Shown one piece after another: positions 13,143 to 26,085 of a DNA stretch of 64,000 nucleotides (position 1 is the first letter of the stretch; the number at the start of each line of letters is the position of its first letter). Made by a program: the position numbers and the translations under genes. Source of the stretch: Ahaetulla prasina (Eukaryota > Chordata > Lepidosauria > Squamata > Colubridae); the NCBI RefSeq assembly GCF_028640845.1, contig NC_080539.1, positions 178,710,459 to 178,774,458 on the forward strand. The letters run 5' to 3'. The notes below the pieces were generated by a model. That model worked only from the letters and a program-made list of their open reading frames with translations. It searched no databases and had not been told where the DNA came from.

Positions 13143-14160
13143 ATGGGAGGCAATTGTAGAAGGGGAGGCCTCGCTTTGCCTGAAGCTGTCCTGCCCCGCA
13201 GACATGTCAGCACAATAATCCTGTCTCTTGTGCCCCAAAGGATTAGGAGGAAAGGCAAGGCCCCGTCCTATCTCCTCAGCAACCTTTGCATAGTATCGGG
13301 ACCAGGGCTGGATGGTCTATTGCCACAGGAGCACAGCGCCCGGGGCCTGCGAATTCCCAATAATCCCAGGAAATTTTTTGCCTCGCGGCCCACGATTCAA
13401 AACGAAGATACACAAGCTACTAAATCGAACTTAATTCGCTTTATTTCGATTAGTTTGTAACACGATTTTTACAACACGAATGAAGGAGGAAAGGAGGGGT
13501 ACGCTCACGGGAGGGCCCGAGGCTTAAAAAAGTTCGCGGGAGCTTGACAACCCTTTGCAAGAATTGCTGTAATTCAGGAGCAGTTGCGCCTCCTAAACTC
13601 TCCAGCTGGAACGCGCGGAACGAGGGAAACCGGAATGGCCTCGCCTCTCGCCCGGGCTGGCGCGAACTCCAAGAAAGAGCGCAGCTTTTCCCCTTCCCTT
13701 CGATCCTGCGCAACGGCAACAGCTGGAGCAAATCCAAAACCTGCAAAGCCGAAGCTCGACGGCTTATCCGGTGGACCTGCCTTTCCTGCCCCGGCAGGCC
13801 GTGGGGAAAGGGGGGCGAAGGGCGGTGCCTTTGGGGTGCCAAGCCGCGCCTTTCCGTTCCCCTAGCTTGGACTGTTCTCGCCTGCGAGCGCCTTTCCCCG
13901 GTGTTGTTGATTTGTAAAGCAACCTGCGAGTGTTGATTACTATGGAAAGATCACGCCCGCTACCTTTACTCAAGGCCGCTCTAATGTGGTGTTTTCGGGA
14001 AAAGTTGACAAGGGGACGCTGGGAGGTTATCTGTTTCCGCCCCGTCTTTCTGATTCCCCCCCCCCCCGCCCTCCCGTCAGCGCGGAGAGGCGAGCCAACG
14101 CGGCGGTTGTACGCCTGCCCTGACTCTGGTGCGGAGGCCCGAGATTTTTGAACGTGTTTG
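13143..14160. promoter_or_regulatory. CpG-rich island 2, core
   Basis: GC-rich with many CpGs (densest at about 13250-14150) and no repeat family. Overlapping frames of about 130 codons on both strands (13450-13842 minus, 13544-13936 plus) share no recognisable domain and are expected by chance in GC-rich DNA. The block at 13380-13480 (with aaatcgaacttaattcgctt and a TTTCGATTAG word) looks more like regulatory than coding sequence. Likely a CpG-island promoter or first-exon region of an unidentified gene, direction unknown. Confidence 0.55.
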
Positions 14161-14479
14161 CTGGGAATTGTAGTTTAAATACCCCCTAACGTTGGGAAGA
14201 CTGCTATAGCTGCGAATTATTTATATTTATACACCTTCCTTCCCTTTCAGTGAGACCAGGGACTTAGAGAAAGCATTGAAATCACAGCGTTCCTGTAGAA
14301 AAATAATAATAAAAAAAAACTGCAGGAAAAGATATAAGTAGCAGATCGTTCTTCTCGGCCTGAAATAGTCAGATTCAACCTCCAGGCTGTTTTTCAGGTA
14401 GCTGGATCCGAATTCAAACTCACAGCTGCTCCCGCTTCTTCTCCCACTTGTCCCCCCCCCATTGTTTGGTTTTTTTATA

Positions 14480-15380
14480 GCATCTGTGTCCGCCGGCTCC
14501 CCGCCATTGGAAGCAAGGTGGTATTCAGGTGTTGCGCTGTTTCTCTTTCTATACAGGTGTGCCCTCGTTCGTTGTTTACCTGCTGCTGCCGCCCGAAGCC
14601 TTTTAAGGTTCACTTGGGTAGAAATGAGCGTTTGAAACAAATCTAAGTCTTCTCGAGAGCTCTTCCAGCGACTGATACCCATCTCCCCTGCGCTTTTATC
14701 CAGATCTTTTTCTGCCTCGCAACGCCGTGGAGTTTCCCAGTGTTAAGGCTCTTCATTCTTGTGGCAGGCCGCAAAGTAATAACTAGACGGGCCCGCCGGC
14801 TTCCTCTAGTCTTCCCCCGCCCCGGCTGCTTTCTTTCGGCTACTTAGCTTCCCCCCACCCCCGCACCATTTCCATCCTTTCTCCCTCCCCGCCTATTCTG
14901 TCAGGCAATAGGCTGTAAAATAGTTATCCAGCCCAGCAGACAGGCAAGCGCCGTTTGAAAGTAATTTTTGCCCCCGGCGTTCAGCCTGGGGCCAAGCAAG
15001 CGTGCTCTCTAACTGATCAACCTGGATATTTCATTATTCATTAATTTACTGTTTAACCAAATCCCACTCATTATCAGAGGCAACGCTTGGCAGAGCCCAG
15101 CGAACAGTAGCAGTTGGTGTCAGGCGTGGAGAATTGGCCCATTTGATCCTGAGCTGTTTTATTATTCAGCACCACCGACTGAGAAAAAGGCCCATGAATA
15201 ATAAAGAGCCAAAGCGTGTTTGAACTGAGAAGCATGACGTGGGCCCGGCAAAACAGCACTTCGGAAATGAAAGGCGAGCTGGCCGGTCCCGTACACGGGA
15301 TCTCCCAGGCTGTGGACTCCAGAAAAGGGCACCGTGATCTCACAAGAGCAACCACCAACTTGTCCATTTCTTATTATTCT
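14480..15380. promoter_or_regulatory. CpG island shoulder with candidate conserved non-coding element
   Basis: Non-repetitive DNA mixing CpG-rich stretches with homeodomain-type words: ATTATTCATTAATTTACT near 15031, TTATTATTCAGCACC near 15159, CATGAATAATAAAG near 15192, and a GCATGACGTGGGC site (CREB/ATF-like half site) near 15232. Dense TF-like words, absence of frame and absence of repeats over about 450 bases resemble vertebrate developmental enhancers or promoters. The target gene cannot be named from sequence alone. Confidence 0.45.
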
Positions 15381-15894
15381 GCAACAGCTACTGTTCAGTT
15401 TCCTTTCCTTTCTATATTTTTAATGACTCAGCCATTACATGGAGGCTGAGAACCCCAATACTATAATAGCTAGGTGACTGCAAATAGAATCTAAATAGAA
15501 TAATAATGATATAAACAGGATTGAACTATTATTAATGCTACTCTTGTCTTTCCATCTCACATGGCAATCCCTACTCCAAATCTATCTACTTTACAATTTC
15601 CTTCTCTAGTGTATTGTCATCCTGTTAATACGCATAACATCTTGTTCCTATTCACTGAACCCCTATGAAGCAGTATCAGTGAGTCTTTATTAAACTATTA
15701 AGGTAAATTTTATTTCGAATGGGTTTACTGGCTTCATGTCAGTAATGGGAGTTGTAGTCAAACTTATAGGGAGATATAAGTGGCAGCTGAGTGAGGTTTG
15801 CTACAAATAGATCCTCAGCAAATGATTGTGTCTGGACCATTTCTGTACAAGTGAACTCCATTGACCTATATCCCCCAGATCACCAATGGAATTA

Positions 15895-16085
15895 GTCTAG
15901 GTTCAAGGGCATGCAGGCTCGAAGTCCCACTCAGCCATAAAATTCATTGGGTAACCATAAGCCAGCCACAAACTCTCAGTCAAACAGAACACAAAAAATT
16001 GTTGGGATAAAATGTTTTGAATGGGGGTAGAGATAAATCATATATACCGCTTTGTGCTTCTTAGAGGAAAGGTGGAATACAAAAC
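15895..16085 (+). mobile_element. Old tRNA-derived SINE relic
   Basis: Order of motifs: a box-B-like tcgaagtcccactcagcc, a decayed middle (cattgggtaaccataagccag, aactctcagtc), then ccgctttgtgcttcttagagg and a tail with ggtggaatacaaaa. This is the usual order of squamate tRNA-SINEs with a LINE-like tail. Heavily diverged. Confidence 0.55.
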
Positions 16086-16099
16086 TACCTCACAGAGCC

Positions 16100-17205
16100 T
16101 CCCTAACTTTTAAATTCAACTCAGGGAAGCATGTATATTATGTATAACTGTATTTAAGCATAATTAGATTTGTGTGTGTGTTTAAGTATACTTTTATGAG
16201 AAGTTCATATGTTTCATCAAACTCTCAATGAGATCCAAAGCACAATTACAAGCCATTCCCTTCTGTATTTAATTCAGATTCGTTCATCATTCATTCTTGA
16301 TACTTTTTTTTTTTTGCTTTACATATACCTTTAAGTAGTCTGTTCTTGCTGCTTCTGTTTCACCTGACTTATAGCACTTCCTGTTCTATATAACAAAGTG
16401 GGACAGTCATTATTCACAGCCATTTTCATTTCTTTTAACAAAAATGAATTACTTGCAACACTCCTCTAAACCCCTTTCCCTTTCTACAAACATTTGCGTA
16501 TATTATAATTGCTTTACCCATTTTCCATCTTTAGTAAACTTTCTACCAAAGTAAATTTGCAGTTTCTGGGTGATGGATTTTTTTTGGACAACTTTTTTGA
16601 CTTTTTTTTTTGATAATTACTGTAAATAACTTGTTCATAAATTCGAAGTAACATCTTTTGTCCATTCAGTAACTATGATCATAAAATTATCTTCCTGATG
16701 TTGAAAAATAAGTCTCTTGGCAATAATAGGGGCAGAGAGAATCAATTTCTAGGTAGCAGATATGTAATTCATAGGAATTTACTTATATGAAAATATTAAA
16801 AATTGTCCCAAACTTAAATTTTATGTATTTTTTTCCTGGAATGTAAAAATGTTAGGATGATGCAAAACCTGTTTGAATCTTCAACATTCCTTTTCCATAC
16901 ATTCACAATGGGGTCCAGTTGCCTTGGGTACTTTCTGTTGTTTTGTGGCATGCTCTGTTGCCATTTTATATTCATATTTATATTTGTTTGTTATGATATG
17001 AGTTTTTTTCTTTTGATTTACTTTTTTGTTTCTTCTTCTGTGTGAAGCTCAGAATCACAATGTTTGAACCGGCCCAAACTGAAATGCCAATAACTGCTGT
17101 AATTGTACATAGTGCAAATGGGTTGCAAACAACAAATGATATTTATCTTTAATGCAAGAAATGATGAAGATCTATGGAATAATTGTTCTAAAATCCCAGC
17201 ATTGA
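16100..17205. other. AT-rich non-coding stretch
   Basis: Poly-T runs and AT-rich sequence; no gene, RNA or repeat family recognised. Confidence 0.6.
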
Positions 17206-17210
17206 CCAAA

Positions 17211-17490
17211 AAGGGCCTCTGGTGGCTCAGCAGACTAAGTCTGTCTGTTATTAACAGCAGCTGCTTGCAATTACCGTAAGTTCAAGTCCCACCAGGCCCA
17301 AGGTTGACTTAGCCTTCCATCCTTTACAAGGTAGGTAAAATGAGGACCCAGATTGTTGGAGGCAATAAAAGTTGACTTTGTATATAATATACAAATGGAT
17401 GAAGACTATTGCTTAACACTGTGTAAAGCTGCCCTGAGTCTTCGGAGAAGGGCGGGATATAAATTCAAAAAATAAAAAAATAAAAAAAAA
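17211..17490 (+). mobile_element. tRNA-derived SINE, near full length
   Basis: The head gggcctctggtggctcagca contains an A-box-like TGGCTCAGCAG, and gttcaagtcccaccaggccc carries a box B (GTTCAAGTCCC), so RNA polymerase III transcription from a tRNA-like promoter is expected. The body has ccttccatcctttacaaggt and tgaggacccagattgttgg. The 3' end gccctgagtcttcggagaag followed by ggcgggatataaat is shared with the L2-like LINE ends in this window, suggesting mobilisation by that LINE. It finishes in an A-rich tail. A close relative lies at 27490-27758. Confidence 0.85.
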
Positions 17491-18184
17491 TCTTCCATAT
17501 AACAGAGTATTAAAAAATATTTTCAGATCTAAAATACACCTTTTAGTTAACTGTCTAGTTAATTGAAGGTGCTACTCAATGAAATCATACAAAAAATGGT
17601 ACTAAAACGGTATGATTGAAGATTCAGAAAACAAACCCTCTAACTTTAATTGACTCTTTTTCAACATATTCTTTTTCAAGAGTATATTCAAGATTAAAGA
17701 ACCTTTAAAAGTAGTCTTTAAAAGCAGAAATATTTTTTCAGAAATACAGTAATCCTTTATATTAGTGACTGGTAATAGACAGTCTAATAGGCTCATTTTA
17801 GTATTTGACACACATATACATTTACTGTCCCTGCAGACTGAAGGCAAACATAAAATTTAAGAGCAGTAGTCACTATAGATGTTGGCATCTGCATCCATGC
17901 ATTCATTTTTGTCCCTTCATACAGTGCAGTATTTAGGTACTAAACATTTGAAAATAGCAGATACTTTATCTGCAGACTGTGAAAAAACTTTGTTCCTATT
18001 GATTGAACTTTAGGGTCTTATTAAAGGCACAGAAAGATGACAGGCTGTTTTCATTTTATTTTATGTATTTTTTTCTTTTTTTCCTTTAGTCTGTTAACAA
18101 TCTAAGCAGAAGTTCTTTGGGTCTTCCGCATTCCAGTTTTGGACAACTGCTATGAGGCCAGAAGACAATATGCAGCCACAAAGA

Positions 18185-18186
<2 letters not shown>

Positions 18187-18221
<35 letters not shown>

Positions 18222-18222
18222 T
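18187..18222. repeat. (GT)n microsatellite
   Basis: Uninterrupted GT dinucleotides ending in gcgcgtgtacac. Confidence 0.95.
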
Positions 18223-20029
18223 GTACACAAAGTTGAGTTTGAAATTTCAGATCAAGACCACCCTTACTAATGGAATTAGACTACAATCCTAAAGTTAATT
18301 TGGGAGCAAATCCTATTCAACGCAGCAGGTTTAACATCTTGACTAAATATACTCCCAGAATTGGGCTGTCAGTCTAGAAGGTTGTGGTTAGGGTCAACAG
18401 AAAGGTCTCAGTGTGGGTTTGTTTAAGGTCTGCACAAAGTACTTTTGGAAAAATATATTGCTGCATGAAGCTGTAATCCTTGTTGTGGCCAGCGTGATGA
18501 GAGGTTTATATTTCCTAACCATGAAGGACTTTCTTTAAAGTGAAAAAGATATCCCAAGATTTTGCCAGTCAGTTGGTTCCAAATGTTTATTTAAAAGCCT
18601 TTAAAAACCCTGGGGAGCCTTTTCATTCATTCCTAGTGGTAAGGTTTAGAAAAACCAGCTTTCCTCTGACTTTAATTTTTTGATATATCAAAACCAGGGC
18701 TGGGTTTGTTCTGGTAACCTGGTACAATTTCTGTGACCAGATTATTTATTTAAATGTTCTAGCTCTTTACTAGTGCTTCAGGCAATTTACAGAATATGTG
18801 AACAGTCACAGAAAAAAAAAAAGCAGAACTGCCATATAATAAAATTAGATCATAACAATTAAAAATAAGAACAATAATAGACAAACAATTACTGTAGTTA
18901 AGAAAGTAAGCATCTCAGCTGTTGTGCACCTGCATCCCTTCAAAAGAACAATGGACTCTGCACATATTTCTAGAATTCAGCAGTGAGGACCACTGATGGA
19001 CCTCTCAATGTCTAGGAAATTCCAGAATCACATGGAGACAAGGGAACAGATCTTACATACAGGAAATAATCAAGTGATAAAGTTTCTAGATCACAGCTTT
19101 TTCCTGTTAATACAGTGCTCCGATTCCTTCTCCCTCCCTCCCTCTCCTCCTGCAGAAACAGCTTTATCCAAGCCAAGTAGCTAAGAATCAAACCCATCTC
19201 CTTTTTGCAAGGAAAAGTCCAAACTGTGGCTATTTGGGAATAGAAATTTCAGAATAAAATGTGCAACACAGTAGCAACAATGGCAGTAGCAAAAAAAAAA
19301 AAAAAAGGAACAGGTAGGATGAGTAGGAGAGGCAGACAATATTCAGCAGATTTGTTTGTTAGTGACAGTATGGATAAGATCCAGCTAGCAAGATTAGCAA
19401 AATAGAAAATAGTAGAACTGCAGCATCAAAAATTAGTGCAAACTATATACATCACCTTTGGTGGTAATAAGGCTTCTATGTATACTAATCTCTCAAGATG
19501 AATACTAACTATAATCAAAACCTGCCTTTGCTCTTTAACTTTAAAAATGAGCTAGGGATCAAGAACAACCATAACGCGTGTCATAAAATGTGACAAACAT
19601 TGGTGATTGGTCCCACAAATTAAGTTTAGATTGTGACCACTGCCCTCCCCTCCTTCTTGCACACCCAGAGGCTCAACCAGTTATTTGTTTAAAATGATCC
19701 TCCATGACTTGTCCTCCACATTTCTACAGCAGAGTGTTGGAGTGGTTCTATTTTGGGGCAGCACACTGGAAAGTGCTTGATTTGTTGCAAAGAATGCTAA
19801 ATGATAAAAAACCTGAACATTCTAATCAAGAATTCCAGAAGAACAGTTTGTGTGGTCTGTGTTTTATGATGAAAATAATTTAATCGGTAGTGGTGGAGGA
19901 AATGGCTGAAGCCAATTTTATCTTTAGGAAATATTGTGCCAGAGGTGAATCCTAATTCTGGTTGTACACAAATAACTGTCATGCTGGCATAAGCTCCTTT
20001 TTTTAAAAAGTGTCAACCTGATGACATCT

Positions 20030-20320
20030 GTTTATTTGAAACATAAATGAAAGAGGAAGGATGTTGTTCAAATAATAAACCCTTTAATATCCCTGTTACC
20101 AGAAGCGCATTGTTAGCTGTTAAAATAATCCAAGCTGTTACAGCATCTGATCCCGCTGTTGTTATTATCTGTAAGAAAACTTAAATTATTTCATTGGAAG
20201 TGAGATCAGACCATAAATTTATTTAGTGCCATGCCCCATCAAAGAATGATTTGTTTCTTTCCATTCTGAAGCACTCTAATGCAGTACATGCCTGTTACTG
20301 TTGTCATAGCACTATGCTTC
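20030..20320. promoter_or_regulatory. Candidate conserved non-coding element
   Basis: Non-repetitive AT-rich block containing TTATTTGAAACATAAATGAA, AAATAATCCAAGC and TTGTTATTATCTG, words typical of homeodomain, POU or Sox sites. No open frame. Conservation cannot be tested here; the call is an inference from texture. Confidence 0.3.
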
Positions 20321-21164
20321 ATACGCATATATTCTTGTTTGGGTTTTTCCCCCCCTAGTGATAATGAAGGCTGTACACTTCACTAGAACATTTAAAAGGG
20401 AATTACGGTCTTTCTTACTTTCTGGTCTCTTCTACTTCTGGCCATTGCCCAGTCAACTGCTGTTAGAATCTGGTTGTTCTTATATAGAAGCCTTACTTTT
20501 ATCGGGACATGATTTTTCATTCAACTATTTCTATGTCAGTAACTAGTCAGAATGACTTTTGAATGAAGGGCGATAAATCTCTAGTAGTAATTCTAGTAAA
20601 TAAATAACTCATGCAGAGGCACAATGGGTAGTTTTGTCACACATCTTCACTGACATTGCTGAAGTTGATTACTACTTTTCAGTTCTCTGCTGGAGGTGAT
20701 TGATTCATTCAACCATTCTTGATTATGAGATGCAACAGAAGTATCTATTCCAACCAGAGACTAAGGAGATAACAGAATAGGAGTGCAAGAGGGTAAAAAA
20801 TAGAAGTATGCAGGTACAGCTAGGATTTTGTGTGAGTGCATTCAGTTACCTAATAGGAGGGAGCTCAGCTTTGTGTTCTCAGGATTCACTGTTTTCAACT
20901 TTGATGATTATAATGATTTTAATAAATATACCAAAAGTGATCATCCAGTCATTTGGGAGGAAGTGGTGTCAGCAACTAATGGATCTTGCAAAGCCTTTTA
21001 TGGCTTGTTAGTGAGTACTGGAAGATTAGTAGGGGTTAACATTGCTTGAACAATCTGTTGTTAACAGCAATAATTCCTGTAAAAGATTTCGATTATTGCT
21101 TTATTTATGTTTTAATTGTGAAATAAATGATATTACTATTGAAATGAAGAAAATGCTATGCAAT

Positions 21165-21262
21165 GTACTTACTCTTTTCATGTATCCAAATTATGTTTAT
21201 ACTTTTACCTGTTATCTTATATATGATTGACAAAATAAATAAATAAATAAAATAAAATAATG
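21165..21262 (+). mobile_element. CR1-group LINE 3' tail fragment
   Basis: It ends atgattgacaaaataaataa with (AAAT)n, the same terminus seen for the LINEs at 27.1 kb (minus) and 57.9 kb (plus), which end in tgacaaaat. The upstream limit is unclear. Confidence 0.5.
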
Positions 21263-22355
21263 GCCCCGCTTGCAATTTGATCTGACAGTAAGATAATTTA
21301 TAAACTTCACCATCCCCTTATCAGCCTAGAAAGCAATGCAAAAACTCACATAAACAGAAAATATATAATTAAAGGCACTCATTAAAATTTTATTTTAATT
21401 TGGGCGCTATTTTAATGAATGTTTTTAGAAGATAATGCAAGTGTGCTAATTGCATAAACTGCTATATCAATCAAGCCTAAAAAAAGAGAAAGGTAGCATA
21501 TTGGAAATATGGAATCTATGGAATACAACATGCAATGTCTTCCAAACATGTGTAAAACAGAGTAAAAGAGAAAAGGACTGTTATGGGAACTATTTCCAGT
21601 AAGGGAAAGTAGAAAAAACAAGCAAGAAAGCAAGTCTAGGTTCCTCCAGCAGAAGCAAAAGTAATACCAATCTGTGTTTTCAGAGACTGGTTTGTAATCA
21701 GAAATCTCCAGTTATGTTTTAACTGATATCACAGCCTCATATGTCAATGACTTCAGTTATAACAAGAAAAACAAGGCTATAATAATAAAATAAAGAAGCC
21801 TTTTTCTAAAGGCCTGAATTTGAAATTAAATTCATTAAACGTTCATGCAGAGTACTTCTGTTTCAAGTGGTAGCTGTCTTTTCCTTTTAGTTCCTTTCTC
21901 ATTTAATTCTTACTTATTAGATTAGGCAAACACTGGTTTGTCATTCCAGTTATATACTACGAAAAATGCAAGCTATCTTCACTCTTGCTATGTTTATTTT
22001 TGTAATAACATGAGCAAAATACTGATCCCCAATCCACTAATGTGAAATGAAAGGACCAGAGCAAGAAAGTAAGAAGAACCATATATACATTGATGAAAAT
22101 TTATGTTTAACAAATAAACAATTACAATACACTATTGTAGAAAAAGAGGATAACTGACACTCTTAACCATACAACAAGGAATCTGTACGGGCAGTAATAA
22201 TTTGTTAGAGCTTTCTATTGTATCTTCTGAAACTCAGAAATGGAAATAAAATCAAGACTGTAAACATCTGAACATAAGCTCAAACAGACTGGAACACTAG
22301 AAGTGAAGTACTATAAACATCAACATTTAGAGCTTTATCCCCAAATATCATAGAA

Positions 22356-22450
22356 CAGGGATCTCCAACCTTGGCAACTTTAAGACTTGTGGACTTCAAC
22401 TCCCAGAGTTCCTCAACAAGTCTTAAAGTTGTCAAGGTTGGAGACCCCTG
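22356..22450. mobile_element. 95-bp palindromic hAT-type MITE with 8-bp TSD
   Basis: The two halves are near-perfect inverted repeats: the left begins cagggatctccaaccttg and the right ends as its complement, gttggagacccctg. Flanking 8-bp direct repeats tcatagaa (22348-22355 and 22451-22458) are identical. An 8-bp duplication and CAG.../...CTG ends are the signature of the hAT superfamily. Too short to encode anything; it would need a transposase from elsewhere. Confidence 0.9.
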
Positions 22451-22862
22451 TCATAGAAGCTGTTTTGCCTAAGATTGTTATAAAGTAACTAGAGTAAACC
22501 AATTAAATAAAATGCACCTGGTTTCTTTATTGTTTATTCCGTGTTTTACCTGGTTAATGCTTGGTTGGAATAGAAGACTATTCAGAAATTCTAGGACTGG
22601 AAAGTCAAAAGAGCTCCCCGCCCCCGAAAAAAACAATAGTAAACTATTTTTTTTATCTTGCCAAAAAAGAATATGTCCATGAAATTGCCGCTACTTGAAC
22701 TCAAAAAAGATTGCTTTTTACCTTTATACCTATGCTGTTTACAAGTGAAGCCTGTTTGTTTGCATTTTAATTTGAAGAGGAACCTTCCCCCACCCCCACA
22801 TTTTTTTATTTCATGTGATCTAGAAAGATTGAATCCATCTTGCTTTTAGTGTAGAAGATCAC

Positions 22863-23080
22863 TACTGGTAAACACAAGAATCCAGTATTGCAGCCTAATT
22901 CTGCTGACTGCCAGGAGTTCAATCCTGACTGGCTCAAGGTTGACTCAGCCTTCCATCCTTCTGAGATAGGTAAAATGAAGACCCAGATTGTTGGGGGCAA
23001 TAGGCTGCCTCTGTAAATCACTTAGAGAGGGCTGTAAAGCGCTATGAAGCAGTATATAAGTCTAAGTGCTATTGCTATTA
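22863..23080 (+). mobile_element. tRNA-derived SINE, second subfamily
   Basis: Motif order: gactgccaggagttcaatcc (box-B-like), ctggctcaaggttgactcag, ccttccatccttctgag, aagacccagattgttggggg, then a different 3' end (gctgtaaagcgctatgaagc and agtatataagtctaagtgct, ending in ctattgctatta). The body is shared with the SINEs at 17.2 and 27.5 kb but the tail differs, so it is a distinct subfamily. Confidence 0.8.
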
Positions 23081-23099
23081 AAGTTCCCACAAAATAATT

Positions 23100-26077
23100 C
23101 CAGGAGAGGTTTCAGGGTTATTGCGGTTCCAGAATAGTGCTTGAAAGCCATTGACCTAAATAAACAGGGTTAACTTCGGATAAGTCTTTGTCAAAGAACA
23201 CAGACTAGTATTTGGTTTATTTAGTCCTTCTGCAATCTGTCTTTGTTATTGTCATAGCTGAAAATCCCACATTATTCTGCATATCTCCTCCAACTATCCA
23301 GATTGGTGGCTGCACTCAAAGTTTTATGGAAAATGGTTCACAAAAATATCTAACTTTCCGTTTGAAATATTTTCTCCCTTTTGCCCAAGAGACATATTAA
23401 ATAGTTAAAAAGGTATCTGAAGTTTGAAGACTCTTTGGTCTTATCCACTTCTCATAGGACTTTATGAGCAGGAAGGAAGGTTAGGGCAGCTTTTCATTTC
23501 CTGTGAGAATGTCAAAGCATGGAACAATAATAGAGTCTGGAATTGCTCTTCATAAAAAAGAAATACTGAAATTATCAGCAGAATAGAAGGAAAGAAGCAG
23601 AAAAGGAGATCAGAGATATAAAAAATAATTTTCTTATTACAAAGTAGTTTTCTTTCTTTAAATGGCAAGAGAGGGCTAATCCAGTGGGCAGCCAAGCAAG
23701 GCATTTTTCTGGTAATGTATTTCTTGCAAATAATTGCTTCCAATATTATTATGGTAATACATTTTGGGAACTTTATCTCTTCCTGCACCCCAAGTTGGTT
23801 TTGAATGCTAAGGGAAACTATTTCATGCCTTTCTTTTGCAATGTTTGTTGTCTTCTAGGAAAAAGCTCATGAACTAAAAGCTTGCTGAACAGAAAACTCT
23901 CTGCAAGGTTAATTTGAATTATGAATTCTGTGGAGAAGAAACAAAACATATTAAAAGAAAAATGTGATGCAGCATCATCTTAGAAGAAGTCAGCACTAGA
24001 GCTTGAGAGGATTTGTTCTAAAATAACACAAATTGGTAGTAGATGCCTTAGTCAACGATTAATTAATTAAAAAAGGAAGCAGGGTTTTTTTTAAATTCAA
24101 ACTTTGGAAGTCATAAAATTTCTACAAAGGGAAATATATTTTATCAGAAATGTATTTGAGGTATTATATAAGCAGAGTTCACACCCTCACATGAAAGTGA
24201 GTGGTTGCTTGGGTAGTTTGTTCAGAACTGAAAACTAATATAAACAATATGAAATTGTCTTCCTCTGAGACAGAGCATGGTTTGATGCTCCCAGTATTAG
24301 AAATTTTAATAGAGCAGAAGCTGTTTGGCAATCTTGAGCTACCTCTGCTTAAAGATGAGATCCCAAATATCCAAATGATGTGTTTTGCACTGAGTAATGC
24401 TTTCTTATAGCCCAAATTCAGCTGTAGCAGAAGGCATAGACCAAAGAGGATTCATGTTTTACAAATGAATGTAAATGTGTTATCGGAGTGCCTGCTGTTA
24501 AAATTAGTGATCCTACTAAGATTGTGGAAGCATCAGGATAAATGCTACAAAGAGAAAGTGGGCAAGAAAATTGAGTGTTTCTGATATTGAAATCTGAAAA
24601 ACTGTATGGTATATGGGGGAAATATACCATATAATATAATTCTTGAAATCAACAATAGAATTTAGCAAAGAATAAATCTTGTATCGTTTTGCAACCAATT
24701 CTTGGTTAAAATCACAACAATCACAACTAGGACAGATTTATATTTGCTATTCTGGATATGGATGTTCTTTGGTTTGGACATTTGCAGACATCCTTTTGCA
24801 TTACTAGTAGCTTGCCTTTGAAGCCCATGAAGTATCTTGCACAAAATGTTCTGATTTTGCTAATCATGACAAGAACAAAGGCTGAAATTCAATTCAGTCT
24901 GCAATCGTTTGAATTTTTACTAAGCAGCTCTGCTGGTTTCTGAAGTTTCATTAAACATTGTTCTCATTTCTTTGCATTATAAAGGTTAGTGAGATTGCTC
25001 CAATGTCAAATCAACCTGTAAACACTTCTACAGAACTCCAGCATTTCTAATAGAAAATTTGACTCAGTGCACAAACACTCTGTGTGTACAAATGCCCATT
25101 ATGTATGTTCTAGCATCAATTCATTAAATTGTTTTGGTTAAGATTCTCCTGAGATTCCATTCTTAAAATGATTTTGAAATAGAAACCACAGGTCATGGCT
25201 ATAAAACATGCTTTTTGAAATCTGATACTGTTTTTCCCCCATGTGAATTGAAACAAATTATAATCTCAGTTATGTGTTTCTCAGAACAATATATGTTGAA
25301 GCATTGAAACTGATCATATATAAAGTATTAAAAATGATGTCTTGAAATAAAACCAAATGGTAATTATTCAACAGGACTAGAAATTTAATTCACTAGGAAT
25401 TGCCAAAAATAAAATATAATAAAATAAGTTTGCCTATCATCCTAATCAATATTTATTTTCTGCATATCTTGGTTAAAATGCATGCTCTGGGATGCTGGAA
25501 CATCTGGAACTTCTTATGTATTCATGAAGATCATGGTTTAAATTTGAAATGCTGTTCAAACAAATGTATTGAGACAGAGAATATCTACCATATAGATATG
25601 TCTATTAAAAAGCATCATTGTTAACACGAGCTTTTGAATGACTGCCAACATTTTGCCAACTGGGACACAGTGCACATTGTTGGCATGTATTACAAAAGCT
25701 GTCTTTGAAATTGGAACTTCCCTATGCCAGTTCAAAGGTTAAGATGTTGGTTCTGTTCTTTTAATAATAAATCATTTAATGAACCTTGAATAGACAGACT
25801 TTCTTTCATTCTTAAAAAGTATCTCTGCATAGACTTTTGTCACATGAGATATTTCACAAAGCCTAAGCAATTTTCTGTGTAATCCATACTTTTTGTGGAA
25901 TATTTCTAACAACAAGGACACGTGAGTGCAGAGATTTGCATAAACTGTACATATGTTAACATATATATGCAAAGCTAGAAACAATTGCTATCATTTTAAA
26001 CAGAAATACAAGGTATTTCAATTTAAGGGGGAAACATGCCTATTCAGTCTTTTTTGCCAGTGTTAATGTTGAAAGTC
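23100..26077. other. AT-rich non-coding stretch
   Basis: No gene, RNA or repeat family recognised; only short chance frames. Confidence 0.6.
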
Positions 26078-26085
26078 CCTATTTT

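Larger units (their letters stand above)
17495..22345. other. Non-coding stretch with simple repeats and possible conserved blocks
   Basis: No gene recognised. Contains a GT microsatellite (18187-18222), an A-run near 19290 and a LINE tail near 21.2 kb. The segments 18470-18660 and 20030-20320 are non-repetitive, rich in homeodomain-like AT words and could be conserved elements. Confidence 0.55.

Noticed and set aside
13450..13936. Overlapping 130-codon frames on both strands
   Set aside because: Low-complexity, Arg/Pro-rich text without a family; typical of chance frames in GC-rich DNA.
17211..17300. Possible tRNA gene
   Set aside because: The A and B boxes belong to a SINE head; the cloverleaf is incomplete and the SINE body follows directly.
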